Source: Aegilops tauschii subsp. strangulata (taxonomy: Eukaryota > Streptophyta > Magnoliopsida > Poales > Poaceae). From it: 64,000 bases of DNA. This document shows positions 1 to 10,329 of the stretch, in pieces (within the stretch, counting starts at the first letter, position 1; every line of letters starts with the position of its first letter). The notes below the pieces were generated by a model. The model searched no databases, was not told the origin of the DNA, and saw only the letters and a program-made list of their open reading frames with translations. Both the position numbers and the translations under genes were made by a program. The stretch covers positions 357,986,267 through 358,050,266 of the forward strand of contig NC_053040.3 in assembly GCF_002575655.3 (NCBI RefSeq), in the 5' to 3' direction.

Positions 1-480
1 CCCCGCGAAGGCCCACATGGGGCGGGAGTGACGCTGGAGAGGGGCAATCCTCCGACGGAGAAACTCTTGTACCACCATTGACGCCGTCACCCCGCGCCCC
101 TCAAGCAGGCCATCCTTGACATGACCCGACGTAGGCGCGTGTCCGCGAGCCTCACGTGCCCCCAGCCCGAGCTCACCACCACCGGGGACGTCGCGGGCAG
201 CAGCAATGAGCTGAACTGGAAGGCGTCCACGGACACCCATTGCTGCTGGAAGCCTTCTGCTTCAGGGCCAATCTCCATGTCGATGCCTTCCCCGGCCGTT
301 GCGGCCACTTCGTGGAGCGACACGCACCCAGAAGGATGGTCAACAGTGACCGGTTGGAGGTAAAAGAAGTGGCGGAGCAGCGCTATCTAGGGGGGTAGGC
401 CCACGAAGGCTTCACATACAAAGGTGAAGGTCAACAAGAGGAGAATGGACTTCGGGTCCAGGTGCAGTGCGCGCACCTGG
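1..480 (-). pseudogene. Fragment of antisense Gypsy gene (PF04195-like), older host element
   Basis: Read on the minus strand, this piece encodes the middle of the protein known as 'putative gypsy type transposon' (PF04195). Visible motifs are ALHLDPKSILLLLTF followed by IALLRHFF, then further on FLRRRIAPLQRHSRPMWAF. The same motifs occur at 42427-43221 in the younger element (LHLHPNSILLLSIF, FLMRRVAPLQARARPLW). A TAG interrupts the frame near position 390 and a frameshift follows near 80-90. The LTR starting at 481 cuts the gene; its N-terminal part reappears at 44504-45005. No function is established for this protein. It typically lies antisense between pol and the 3' LTR in grass Gypsy elements. 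Confidence 0.7.
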
Positions 481-589
481 TGTCGGCATTCTGGGAACGG
501 GGCGCCATAGACTTGCCTGCCTGCGGCCCACGGCGTGGCTGTGCTAGCAGGCCTGTACGGCCCATCTTCATCAACAAGGCGTTCAAGAC

Positions 590-705
590 CCTCGCGAGGG
601 GCCAAGCCTCGTGAGGCGGACGACACAAGACCTCCTCGGGAGCGGCCTCACCAGGTTGCCTCGCGAGGAGCAGAGAGATCAAGGCAGGGCAAACCTCGCG
701 AGGTT
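590..705. promoter_or_regulatory. Cluster of CCTCGCGAGG palindromes in LTR U3
   Basis: Ten-base palindromes lie at 590-599, 607-616 (CCTCGTGAGG, one mismatch), 659-668 and 694-703. The last extends to a 14-base perfect palindrome AACCTCGCGAGGTT. The 3' LTR keeps the cluster (about 43720-43840), with the second copy perfect there. A role as a protein-binding site for a dimer upstream of the LTR promoter is inference. Confidence 0.6.
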
Positions 706-1025
706 CTCATGACGTGAGACATGACGATCAAGATCAGGCGGGCGCCAGCGTGCGCAGTGTCCTTGTTTCCCCTTTGGTGCTAAGGGAGCAAGCGCAGGCG
801 CAGAGTACCGAGGCGTCAAGCAAAGGTTTCCATATCAGTGCAACGAGACCAAGACCAGCAGGACGGCAACACGGAGGTCACCATGGAGCCCAAGGCGGCG
901 TCACCACCGGAGCCTTTTGCAGGCGAAGACCGCTTTTGTCAGGATAAGCTGTACTAGCTGTCCCCTTTCAAATTGGCCATTGTTGGCTCCCTTCCCGCTC
1001 AATATTTGGGAAGAGGACCAGGGCC

Positions 1026-1032
1026 TATATAA
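1026..1032 (+). promoter_or_regulatory. LTR TATA box
   Basis: TATATAA within GGGCCTATATAACAAGG, about 340 bases before the LTR end; conserved at 44157-44163 in the 3' LTR. Probable start of retrotransposon transcription. Confidence 0.7.
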
Positions 1033-1367
1033 CAAGGACTAGCCACCACAGTAGGGGGCATCTGATCTGGAGCCAACCCTTAGTCGCGCACCGAGCACAA
1101 GAACATCTCACCCTTAGGAGGTTGTTCTTCCCCTTGTACTGTTCATCATCAGCCCAAGAGGCAATCCACCACCACCACACTGAAGTAGGGTATTACACCA
1201 CAACGGTGGCCCGAACCAGTATAAATCTTGTGTCGTTTGTGTTGTGAGTTCGTCGAGTTCGCCCGCGAGATCTTAGCAAGCTAGGGTGTGGATCGAGAGG
1301 GGAAGGAACTTCGCGCGCACCCTAGAGTTTGAACCTTAAGGGTTTCGCCGGAACCCGTGATCTGACA

Positions 1368-1393
1368 TTTGGCGCGCCAGGTAGGGGTGCGCC
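1368..1393 (+). other. Primer-binding site
   Basis: TTTGGCGCGCCAGGTAGGGG directly follows the 5' LTR. The third Gypsy element has nearly the same sequence in the same place (61655-61680), which supports its role as the tRNA primer site. Confidence 0.7.
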
Positions 1394-1439
1394 GAAGCTT
1401 CCCTTCCGTTGCTCCGCGTCGCCTCGCTTCATCGTCTCC

Positions 1440-2930
1440 ATGGCGGAAGCACGCCGCGCCCGCGTCGAGCGCCGGTCTGCCCTCGCCACCCGCGACGCTC
1501 AGACGGCTCCCGCCGGCGGGCCACCTCGACGTTCTTCGTCGCCTGCCGCCAACACTGCCACTGGCCGGGTGGGGAACGAGCAGCAAGCGTCCTCGTTGCA
1601 CCCCTCGGTGTGGCGGGACGGCCGCACCGCCACTTCATCACCGACTCACGCTGGTTCGTCGTCTCACGCTCGTCGCGCTCCCATGGACGCACGGGCCGCG
1701 CTCCTCATGGCACACGAGCTCCTGTGCTACCGCCCAGTCGACGACATCGCCGAGCTTGTCCGCGCCGGAGGGGGCTCCCCTGCGCCGTCCCTCTCCCTGC
1801 CTCGCCCTCCGCCAGCTACAGGCGACGTAGCTCACGGAGCACCTCCACCACCTTTGCCCCAAGACAGCACCCTGGCGCCAAGGTGCGCGGCTCCACAATG
1901 CGACCCACCACGCCCGGCGCCCGCGCGTGAAGAAACATGCTGTCAAGAAGTCCCTCGACCGCAAGAGAACGCTCCGCCACTCCTCGCACCACTGCGCCAG
2001 GATCGTTTGCCGTGGCTAGGCACTGTGCTGCTCGCTGTAGCGGCGCGCGGGCATCAAGACCAAGCTCCCCCTCCAAGACGAGCCCCGGTGACCACAGCCG
2101 GCTGCCGCGCCTTCACCCTCGAGCTGCATAGCGTCGCCTGGCCCGGCAAGTTCAAGCCGGATCTGCCTCCTCGCAACGACAGCATCCTCAACCCCGCGGG
2201 GTTCTTGCAGCTCTACGAGCTGAGCATCGAGGTGGACAACGGCGACGAGAAAGTCACGGCGAACTGGTTCCCCATGGCTCTCAAGGACGGCGCCCGCTCC
2301 TGGCTCCTGAACCTGCCTCTGGGCTCAATCTCCTCCTGGGACGAGATGCGCAACCGTTTCGTTGGCAACTTCCAGGGCACTCGCGACAGCCCACCGACCG
2401 TGGGTGACCTACGTCGCGTCAAGCAACAACCAGGAGAGACCCTCCGGAAGTACATCCAGTGCTTCAACAACATCCGCCTCAGGATCCCCAAGGTGACGGA
2501 CGAGGCCATCATCTCTGCGTTCTCTGATGGCGTCCACGATGTCAAGATGAAGGAGCTCGCTATCCACGAGGAGTTGTGCACGTCTCTGGAGTTGTTCACC
2601 CTGGCGACCAAGTGCGCAAGAGCTGAGGAAGGGCGCCTCTCCCTCCTCGAGCTACCAACTGCGGACCCGGAGGAGAAGAAAGCCAAGGCCAAGGACGTGA
2701 AGCGCAAGGGAGCAGTCGTGCTCGCGGCGGAAACAGATACCAAGCGCGGCAGAGACCAGCCCGAGTCATCCAACAGCAACCGACCATTCTGCGCCTTCCA
2801 TAACCTGCATACCCACAACACCAGCGACTGTCAAGAGCTTAGAGCCATTCGAGAAGGACGTTTCGGTCGACGCCCCGAGCGCAACGATCGGGGCTACGGC
2901 CGAGGAGGAGGACGTGATGGCGGACGCTAG
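1440..2930 (+). CDS. gag: Gag polyprotein of Gypsy element
   Basis: The first in-frame ATG after the LTR gives a protein of about 496 residues that starts MAEARRARVERR. The N-terminal half is proline- and arginine-rich with low complexity. A Retrotrans_gag (PF03732) domain follows: FKPDLPPRNDSI, then NWFPMALKDGARSWLLNLP, SSWDEMRNRFVGNF and GETLRKYIQCFNNIR. Near the C-terminus the motif FCAFHNLHTHNTSDC resembles a CCHC-like knuckle with altered spacing. The protein would form the virus-like particle and package the element RNA. It ends at TAG 2928-2930, but the same frame continues into the protease region, so this TAG is either a nonsense mutation or a readthrough codon. Confidence 0.85.
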   Translation: MAEARRARVERRSALATRDAQTAPAGGPPRRSSSPAANTATGRVGNEQQASSLHPSVWRDGRTATSSPTHAGSSSHARRAPMDARAALLMAHELLCYRPVDDIAELVRAGGGSPAPSLSLPRPPPATGDVAHGAPPPPLPQDSTLAPRCAAPQCDPPRPAPAREETCCQEVPRPQENAPPLLAPLRQDRLPWLGTVLLAVAARGHQDQAPPPRRAPVTTAGCRAFTLELHSVAWPGKFKPDLPPRNDSILNPAGFLQLYELSIEVDNGDEKVTANWFPMALKDGARSWLLNLPLGSISSWDEMRNRFVGNFQGTRDSPPTVGDLRRVKQQPGETLRKYIQCFNNIRLRIPKVTDEAIISAFSDGVHDVKMKELAIHEELCTSLELFTLATKCARAEEGRLSLLELPTADPEEKKAKAKDVKRKGAVVLAAETDTKRGRDQPESSNSNRPFCAFHNLHTHNTSDCQELRAIREGRFGRRPERNDRGYGRGGGRDGGR

Positions 2931-4420
2931 GACGACCGTGGCCCGTGCCAGGAGTGGCGCGACCGGCGTCGGGAGAACCGCTGGCAGGATCAGCCTCGCG
3001 AGGGCGCCTGGAGGGACCAGCTTCGTGAGGATCATCCTCAGGGCAACGCCGGTCTTCCCCCACTGCCGCCACCACCAAGAAGGAATGACGAACACCATCA
3101 AGACGAGGGGGCTGGGGGCTTCCAGGAGCCGCGTGCTATCACTTGCATCTTGGGCGGAGCTCAGGCCCCAGCCTCGCAGCGTATCTTCAAACAGTTTGCT
3201 CATGAAGTGAACGCAGTCCTCCCCAAGCTTGAGGCCACACGCCCACTCAAGTGGTCCAAGTGCGCCATTACCTTCAGTTCGGCGGATCAGCTCAAGTGCA
3301 CGGCTACCGCAGGCGCCCTCCCGATGCTTTGCTCCCCCGTCATCAGCAACGTGCAAGTTACCAACGTCCTGTCCGTCGACACGTTCGACAACCTCCAAGT
3401 GCCATATGACCAGCTTCAACCTACCAAGCCTTTTTCAGGGGTGACCGACGGCTCCACCACACCGACAGGGCAGGTCCGCCTTCCTGTCACCTTCGGAGAA
3501 AGCAAGAACTACCGCACCGAACTTATCGACTTCGACGTCGCGAACATCCGGCTACCGTACAATGCCATCCTCGGGTATCCAGCCCTGGCCAAGTTCATGG
3601 CGGTGACGCATCACGGCTACAATGTCCTCAAGATGTCGGGAAGCGGCGGAATCATCACGGTCCCATGCGAAGAAAGAGATGTGGTATGCTCCCTTGAGCG
3701 TGCCTTTCAAGCTGCAGCAATCGACGACCCCGACAGCAAGGGCGAGTGCCCTCCTGAGGCCACCCCAAGAAGAAGAAGCAGCTGCGCTATGCAGGACCTC
3801 AGGAGGGTGGCGTCGCAACTGGAACCTCGTCAGGATCAGCGCCCGCGCCAGGGGCGCCTCCCTCCATCGCATAGGAAGGCGCGCCCGTCAGCCTCCTCGG
3901 GCAGGGCTCAAGGGACCCTCTTCTGGAGGGCCTCAGACCTTGCCAGCATCACGAGGGAGGCGCTCGGGCACCACTTGGAGGCATGCTTCACGGCATGTTT
4001 CCCTCAGGAGAACACAGGGCAAGGAGGGCCGACCGCTCAGGAGTTCATCACGAGGACCACTCAGGAGCTGCAAGATGCAAAGGCCATGCGTGGCGACCGC
4101 CGCTCATGAAGCGCAGCTCCCCATCCAGGCGAGGATGCTGGGCTACATGTCTGCATCGACGTCCCAGGGCTCAACAGGGCCGCATCGCAGGAGCCCTTTC
4201 GGCCTTTGCGCATGGGCCGCTGGAGGGTCCACCGCACAGCTACGTTCGCATGCCTTTTGGCCTGCCGAGCATGTCGTCCGCCTATCAGCGCAACTTGCGG
4301 CAGGTCTTGGCGGCTCAGGAGGCCAGGCACCACGCTGTGCTGACGGAGATGGAGACGGTCCTCACGGAACCACCTGGACCCCCAGAGCCTCCCAAGGCTC
4401 AGGGCCCCGGTGGCTCGTGA
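2931..4420 (+). pseudogene. pol: Degenerate protease and reverse transcriptase of Gypsy element
   Basis: The gag frame continues without another stop from 2931 to 4109. The retropepsin-like region is clear (TFDNLQVPYDQLQPTKPF, then LPYNAILGYPALAKFMA), but the expected D-[ST/G]-G catalytic motif just before TFDNL is absent, apparently through a small deletion near 3360. Further on is the segment that normally leads into RT (FWRASDLASITRE). Two RT islands follow in other frames: HVCIDVPGLNRA near 4150-4185 and SYVRMPFGLPSMSSAYQRN near 4240-4300. The RT core between them, including the YxDD box, is missing, as are RNase H and integrase. The element cannot make its own polymerase. Confidence 0.75.
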
Positions 4421-5471
4421 GGAGCATTTCCTTCGCTGTGTACCTTCAGCTGCCCCGACACCCCTTGATCGATAGAACCAGGTGACATTTTCCAAGTTTA
4501 TTTAGCTGGGAGCGCCCCTCGAGCTGCATCATTCCCAGGCCGCGTGGGTCCGTCCCTATGGCATGTATCCTTTTTTATGTCTTTAGCTTACCTTGTTGGG
4601 GGCGCCCCTCGTGCTGCATCATCCCCAAGCCGCTCGGGCCTGACCCAATGGCATGTATCTCCCTTGCATTTACTTAAGCCAGTATGCTTCCCATGCTTAA
4701 CCTATCTATGACTATTACCTTCTCGATCGTTACCCATCATGGGAGCCGCGCGCCGGCAACCTTTCTTCAGGATCCTTCGCGTGAGTAGGCTAGGCACGGC
4801 GTCTGTGCTCGGGCCCGTCCTTGCAGCTTCGATAAATCCAACGGCTGAGCTCTGTCTGGCGGGCCGGCCCCGTTCATGTCACCTCCTGGGGCCGTTGGTG
4901 CTTCGCCCCCTCACGCGATGACCTCAGGAGATTCGTTCAGCGCAGGTTGTCTGACCACCTCGCAGGACCAGCACAGCGAACAAGAACCAAGACCAGGCAC
5001 AACCCGCCTTGAGGTAGGGCCTCGTGAGTCCCGCGCTGGCTCAGGAGTGCCCAGATACACCTCGTCTAGCCCTGCCGTGCAAGCCACGTGTCAGGGCGGG
5101 GCTGTACACGCCTCGGGGCTCTCCGCAGTAGGGAGCCCCACTCCCACGCACAAGTGGAAGCACCATGCTCCGCGCTGGCCGTCGACACTGCCGAGGAGCG
5201 GCTATGCCCGTGCACAAGCGGAAGGACTATGCTCCGCGCTGGTGATAAACAACTGAGGGCGGCCTCACGGCCGTACCAACCTCAGGGAGCCCTAGAGCTC
5301 AGTGTCCGACCACACCGCAACGCCTCCCCTTGGGAGAGCCGCGCGAGGGGGCTGGGCACGGGGGCTGCGCTCGGGTGACGCCTAAGCGTACGCCATCCTA
5401 GCTAGGTCCCTCAGACCTGGTCGTCGCACGCCCCTCCCGAGCCGAGCCTCAGCGAGGGTAGGTATGGAGAT
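4421..5471 (+). other. Non-coding spacer of Gypsy element
   Basis: This stretch replaces most of pol. It has two diverged copies of a motif containing GCGCCCCTCG-GCTGCATCATCCC (about 4510-4575 and 4600-4660). I see no protein domain; the short open frames here look like chance. Confidence 0.55.
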
Positions 5472-5815
5472 TGTTTGCACGCGAAGGGGGACTCCTGAGC
5501 ATCGCGACTCAGGAGCCTAACTGGTCATGTAGCCCCTCACTCCTTGGTCCGTCCTGGTCTCCGGTCGGCCCAACGGTGGTTGAGGTATGCACGGGGCCGG
5601 GCTCTGCCGACGTAGAACATTAACCTATCCTCGTGTATTCTTCCTATAAGCTGTTTGCGCGTCAAGGGGGACTCCTGAGCATCGCGACTCAGGAGCCTAA
5701 CTGGTCACGTAGCCCCTCACTCCTTGGTCCGTCCTGGTCTCCGGTCGGCCCAACGGCGGTTGAGGTATGCGCGGGGCCGGGCTCTGCCGACGCAGAACAC
5801 AAAGCAAATAGGAAG
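5472..5815 (+). repeat. 180-bp tandem duplication in the Gypsy spacer
   Basis: ACTCCTGAGCATCGCGACTC occurs at 5491 and again at 5671, exactly 180 bases apart. The two units agree over about 145 bases (TTTGCxCGC... to GGGCTCTGCCGACG) with only a few substitutions. Confidence 0.85.
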
Positions 5816-5952
5816 AAAACCGCAAAATCTCAAAGCAAATATTACAAGCCATATCGTTCCCCCAAATGTGAAAGCACGAGTTTAAATGCCTCCACGAGGC
5901 ATGATACATGTTGCAGGGATAAAACAGGGAAGCAGCCGCAAGCAAGTCACTC

Positions 5953-6352
5953 CTAGACACCGCCATCACCCGCAGAAGGTGCTCCTCCCTTGGTAGCGTC
6001 GCCTTCACCTGCACCGCCAGATGGAGCCGCAGGATCGGTGGCATTGTCTGTCGAGGACGCGGGGACGAAGCCGTGGAACTTCTTCAGCAGGGCCTCAACT
6101 TGACCTTTCACGGCTACGGCGGCAGCCGTGCAGTGTTCTTCAGCTACAGGCTCCAGCAGCTCGTCAAGACGAGCACTGGGGTCGCGAAGGTACAGATGGC
6201 TGAAGACACGCGTCAGTGCAGCTGAAGAAAGGACACGAGCCTCTGCCTCAGCCATGGGACCGATGCCCTCCACGACTTCCTCAAGCGCCTTCACCAAGTG
6301 GGGAAGAAGCTGAGCAGGGCCATCCTCGTCGGTGGTCAGCGGCTTCTCCAAG
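5953..6352 (-). pseudogene. Antisense Gypsy gene, C-terminal exon part
   Basis: Minus-strand frame ending at 5953-5955. It encodes KPLTTDEDGPAQLLPHLVKA, then ALTRVFSHLYLRDPSARLDE and a tail rich in glycine and alanine. It has no own start codon: it is the continuation of the gene at 41072-43320. The CACTA inserted between codons for ...LYEKGL and EKPLTT..., leaving AAG at both junctions. Residues 1-75 are helical in character. Function of the family is unknown. Confidence 0.8.
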
Positions 6353-7870
6353 CACTACAAAAAAATACACTTCCGTGATGATACGTGTTTGTCACTGTAG
6401 GTCGCGTTTTCTGTCATGCATGTACATCCATGACAAATTTATGACAGAATCAAGATAGTCATACCGGTGCTGTCGTAGAAGTGTTCCATGACATTGCCAA
6501 AATTATCATCACGGAAGTGTCCACTTCCATGACGATAAATCGCGCGTCACAGAAGTGCTTTCGTCAAGGGCGACCAACACGTGGCATCCACCGTAACGGA
6601 ACGCCGTTAAGCTATCGGGTCGGATTTTGGATCCGATAACCCGTTAATAGCCACGACCATTGCCGATTTTCCACGTGTAAAATTCTCATTGGCTGAGGGA
6701 ACCACGCGTCAGCTCCGTGTTGGCACAGGTGTCACTCATCCAACGGTCGAGATGGGCCTATGATATGTTGACATGTGGACCGGCCCAACCGAAGGCCCGT
6801 AAGATTTAGCGGATCATAATGGGCCGGCCCAGCTAAAGGCCCACAAAATTTAGCGGACCATAATGGGCCAGCCCAGCTAAAGGCCCACACGATTTTGCAG
6901 ACCATAATGGGCCGGCCCAGCTAAAGGCCCACAAGATTTTGCGGACCACAATGGGCCAGCCCAGCTAAAGGCCCACAAGATTCTGCAGCCATAATGGGCC
7001 GGCCCAGCTAAAGGCCCAACATTCTTTGTCAAATCGGCCCGTCAACGGCCTGTCCTAAACTTGTCATCAACGCGGCCCATGGTCACTTCTGGCCCGTTAA
7101 CAGTCCGCTAAGTAATTGGGCCGAATTACGGCCCGGTGTATTTCCGGCCTGTTAAAGGTCCGGCTTCATTTGGGCCCATTTACAGGCCATCAAAACTTTC
7201 GGCCCATAAACGACCGTGAAGGATTTGGGTCATATTCGGCCATGTCTGACATTCGGCCTGTTAGAGGCCCACTATAGCTTTGGGCCACTTTCGGCATGTT
7301 GTCATTTTCGGCCTGTTAACGCCGGACGTAAACCATGGGCCATATGTGGCCCAACGTCATATCGGGCCCATTAACGACCCATATAAAAATGATGATAATC
7401 TAGCCCGACCGAAGTTCCGGCCTGTTAAAGGCCCGTGTATTAGGTCGGCGCATTTACGGCCCGTCCGAATTTCGGCCTGTCAAAGATCCGCATCGTAAAT
7501 GGGCCACCATTTCGGCCTGCTAAGTCCAGTGGGTTATTTGGCACAATCAGGGCCCAATCTCAGTTTCGGTCTATTAAAGGCCCATGTTTTTTATGGGCTC
7601 GAGTTATTTACACCTGTAAACGGCCTATTTTTACTGAGGGCCCAAATTATGTTTAGGCCTGTTAAAGGCCCACTATGGGCACAGGCCTACCAGAAAAATA
7701 TGAAAGCTTATGCTAATTTAGGCCCAGATATTTTTAGTGGGCTACATGCCAATTTCGGCCCGTAATCGTTTTTAGCCCAATTGGAATGGGCCCGACGAAT
7801 GTTGGCATGTTGGGCTCCTACGAAGCTTTCGGCCGAATACATTACTAAGATAAACCTACGCTATACAAAA
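6353..7870. repeat. CACTA left end: terminal repeat and subterminal repeats
   Basis: The terminal inverted repeat is followed by short repeats of the type ACTTCCATGACGATAA. Then comes a tandem array with a 44-bp period: AATGGGCCGGCCCAGCTAAA recurs at 6818, 6862, 6906, 6950 and 6993, with a diverged copy before them. Beyond 7030, degenerate GGCCTGTTAAAGGCCC units continue at about 50-60 base spacing to about 7800. In En/Spm such subterminal repeats bind the TNPA protein; that role here is inference. Confidence 0.8.
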
Positions 7871-7917
7871 ATAGCGTCGTAATTACTGCAGCCTGAGGCA
7901 GCATCATAAATGTTGTA

Positions 7918-10307
7918 TCACAACAAAATAAATTCCAACGATACAACAAAAGGCCTGTTGGCATAAAATTTACAGTCCTTCCAGATAAAAGCACCATCAG
8001 ATGTATAGAAACATAGATCATTTGACCTGAGTGCTAATGTTTCAGGCTGTAGAATCTGATGGAGCAGCACGATCTCCACCTTTTTCCGCCATTGCTCTTG
8101 AACAACGAAGCGAATGTCTGATAGTCTGGTTTCAAAACCATTCATATCTTGACGAAATTTCTCAACCACTATTCTTGTTTCCGAAACAACGTCCATTAGG
8201 GATTGGACTTGTGTCTGGAGCACAGATATATCACTCTGTCTAGCAGGAAGATTTTGTTCAGTAGGCGATTTGCACGACGTTACCTTGACAACCAACCCAG
8301 AATTACGCAGGAAGGTGGTTTTTCCACTGTTAGTGGAGAGATACTGACGCACTGCAGCAAGAGGTGACATTGTGCCTGTAGTAGCCTCGTCACCTTCAGG
8401 TGGTTATGGCTATTCAATCATTTGTTCCATAGCTTCCTGAAAGTTTGAACTTGTAGATTAGTGTACCAGATAAGTTACTAATGAGACAAAAACAAACAAA
8501 GTAGGTTAAACGTTTATACATAACTTATTTTGGTGAACTACTGTAATACATTAGCATGTATTGTAGTGCCAACTACATAATAAAATCACTTTCGGAACAT
8601 ATGTCCATGTAGCATGCCTAATGTATTGTCTATTTCCTCACATTCGTTGACATCTAAGGATAAAGGGACATGGTTTAAAGTAGGTTGAACATAGTATGAC
8701 ATCATTCATATCATGGGCAAACAGATATAAAACAAACAGGCTATTTTATCATTGTGTGCGCACGTGAACATAACAACTAGATTACAGATCAAGACCAAAA
8801 GAATATCCTTCATCTCTTTTAAACCATGTAAGGTGAAATGATACGTTAAGACAACTGTGAATAAAAGTGAACAGAGTAACTGACATTGGCTGCAAACCAA
8901 GTAGTTAAATGAACACATCACAGTACCAATCAGTTCAAGGCAGGAGGAGTAAGGACTTACAACAGCGGCTTGAACTGGTGTCCTCATGCCCTTCATCTTG
9001 CTGGTGTGGCAATCCTTGAAGATTTGCACTGCATTCCGTTCAGGTTCTTTTTGGTCTGCACGGGCTTTCCTTTGTATTTGGAACAAGTCAATATAGATAC
9101 GATAATATGGCACAAAAAAAGAAGGAAGTAGCAGCTATTTACAAGAGCCTCGCAGTGTGCAATATAGCTACGAGATCCTGTTGTCTGTTGGAATTTCACT
9201 TTAGAACGGTTGGTTTTGTTCTTCAAATAGTTATCCTAGAAGAAGATACACTTCTAAGGCACATACATAAATACAAGTTCAATATGTGGTCTGATCAAAT
9301 ACATATAGCCTACCTGATACTTTGGATCAGACCAGTGTTTAACGAGGGTTGTCCAGTCTTCATCTGTAATATATTCCACTGGAGATGTTTGGGCAATTTC
9401 ATTGTTAGCCTTGCCTTCAAAGTGAGATTTTCTAAGGTGGTACCGATACTGTCGAAGAGCAGACTGAAAAACATGAGTGCATGCTTATTTAGTTGCATCA
9501 TCTTTCGGATCCAACTTGAACCTCATCTGTTGAAAAAATAATCTGAGTCTTATTAGGAGGAAGCTAGAAAGTATGGGACAGAGCAAGACAATATTACTAA
9601 TTGCGATGAATAACATTACTTACGGATAAATGGTCAAGGAAGGTGTTAAACTGGGTATTGTCTTTCTCATTCCCGTACTGGATCCACGTTGGGAGGATAC
9701 GTGCATGACACCTAACGGCAACGGCTGCCTCTGATACTAACTTGGCTGACTCTGTAGCATCACGTGGCCTTTTTAAGCCTGCCTCAAAATGGATCTCCAT
9801 TCTTCCTCCTTTAGATTTTGTTAATCTGTCAAGCATTATCCCTGATGTCTGTTTCCGCTTGCGCCGTGGTGCTAGTTCAACAACGAATATGGAAAGTGTT
9901 AGTGTACATCAAACTGTGAGAGTACATATAAAGGAGCATGCAACTGCAACTTGACTCGGTCAGGTACTGTCTTGGTGTTGATGCTCATGAGGTTCATCTG
10001 ATCTTGCCAAGTCCTGTTGTGTCAGCCGTGCTTCGGAAGTAGTGTTAGGTGTGAAGGCAGCTTGGGAACTGGCCAGTTCCGAAGCAAACGAACGAGTAAC
10101 TGGTTGAGATGCTGGTACAGTTGAAGCGGATGCTGCAGCTGGTGGAGCAGGTGATATTGTGTTTGTAGATTTAGCCAGTGGACTTGGACCTTCTACTGCA
10201 CTATAAGTACCAGCAGAATCTCGACGGCAGAACCTTTTCCGTTTCACCCGACGAGTAACAGCACTCCCTACTATATTCTTTTCCTTGCTCTTTTTTGACT
10301 TTGCCAT
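7918..10307 (-). pseudogene. TNPA-like En/Spm transposon protein (PF03004 type), 3' exons
   Basis: Consecutive minus-strand exons with GT-AG borders can be read. They are 10307-9968 (starts MAKSKKSKEKN, basic), 9871-9624 (MLDRLTKSKGGRMEIHFEAG), a short exon near 9530-9488 (MRFKLDPKDDATK), 9463-9314 (SPVEYITDEDWTTLVKHWSD), 9220-9143 (NRSKVKFQQTTGSRSYIAHC), 9069-8961 (IFKDCHTSKMKGMRTPVQAA) and 8436-7918 (MSPLAAVRQYLSTNSGKTTF then a coiled coil). Together these match the plant Ptta/En/Spm transposase_24 family. The last exon has TAG and TAA before MSPLAA. The donor after DDATK reads CTAAATAAG where GTAAATAAG is expected. The gene is therefore probably dead. The product would bind the subterminal repeats. 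Confidence 0.75.
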
Positions 10308-10329
10308 GTCAAGCTGTACCCACAACACA

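Larger units (their letters stand above)
481..1367 (+). repeat. 5' LTR of the 44-kb Gypsy element
   Basis: Starts TGTCGGCATT and ends TCTGACA. It aligns with 43613-44498 along its whole length with roughly 5% differences and one single-base indel. It contains palindromic CCTCGCGAGG motifs, a TATA box at 1026-1032, and the primer-binding site directly follows its end. Confidence 0.95.

Noticed and set aside
1329..1439. Upstream extension of gag beginning within the LTR
   Set aside because: The first codon is TTG and lies in the LTR end; the first real ATG is at 1440.
4622..5378. ORFs in the Gypsy spacer
   Set aside because: No domain, overlapping frames, GC-rich.
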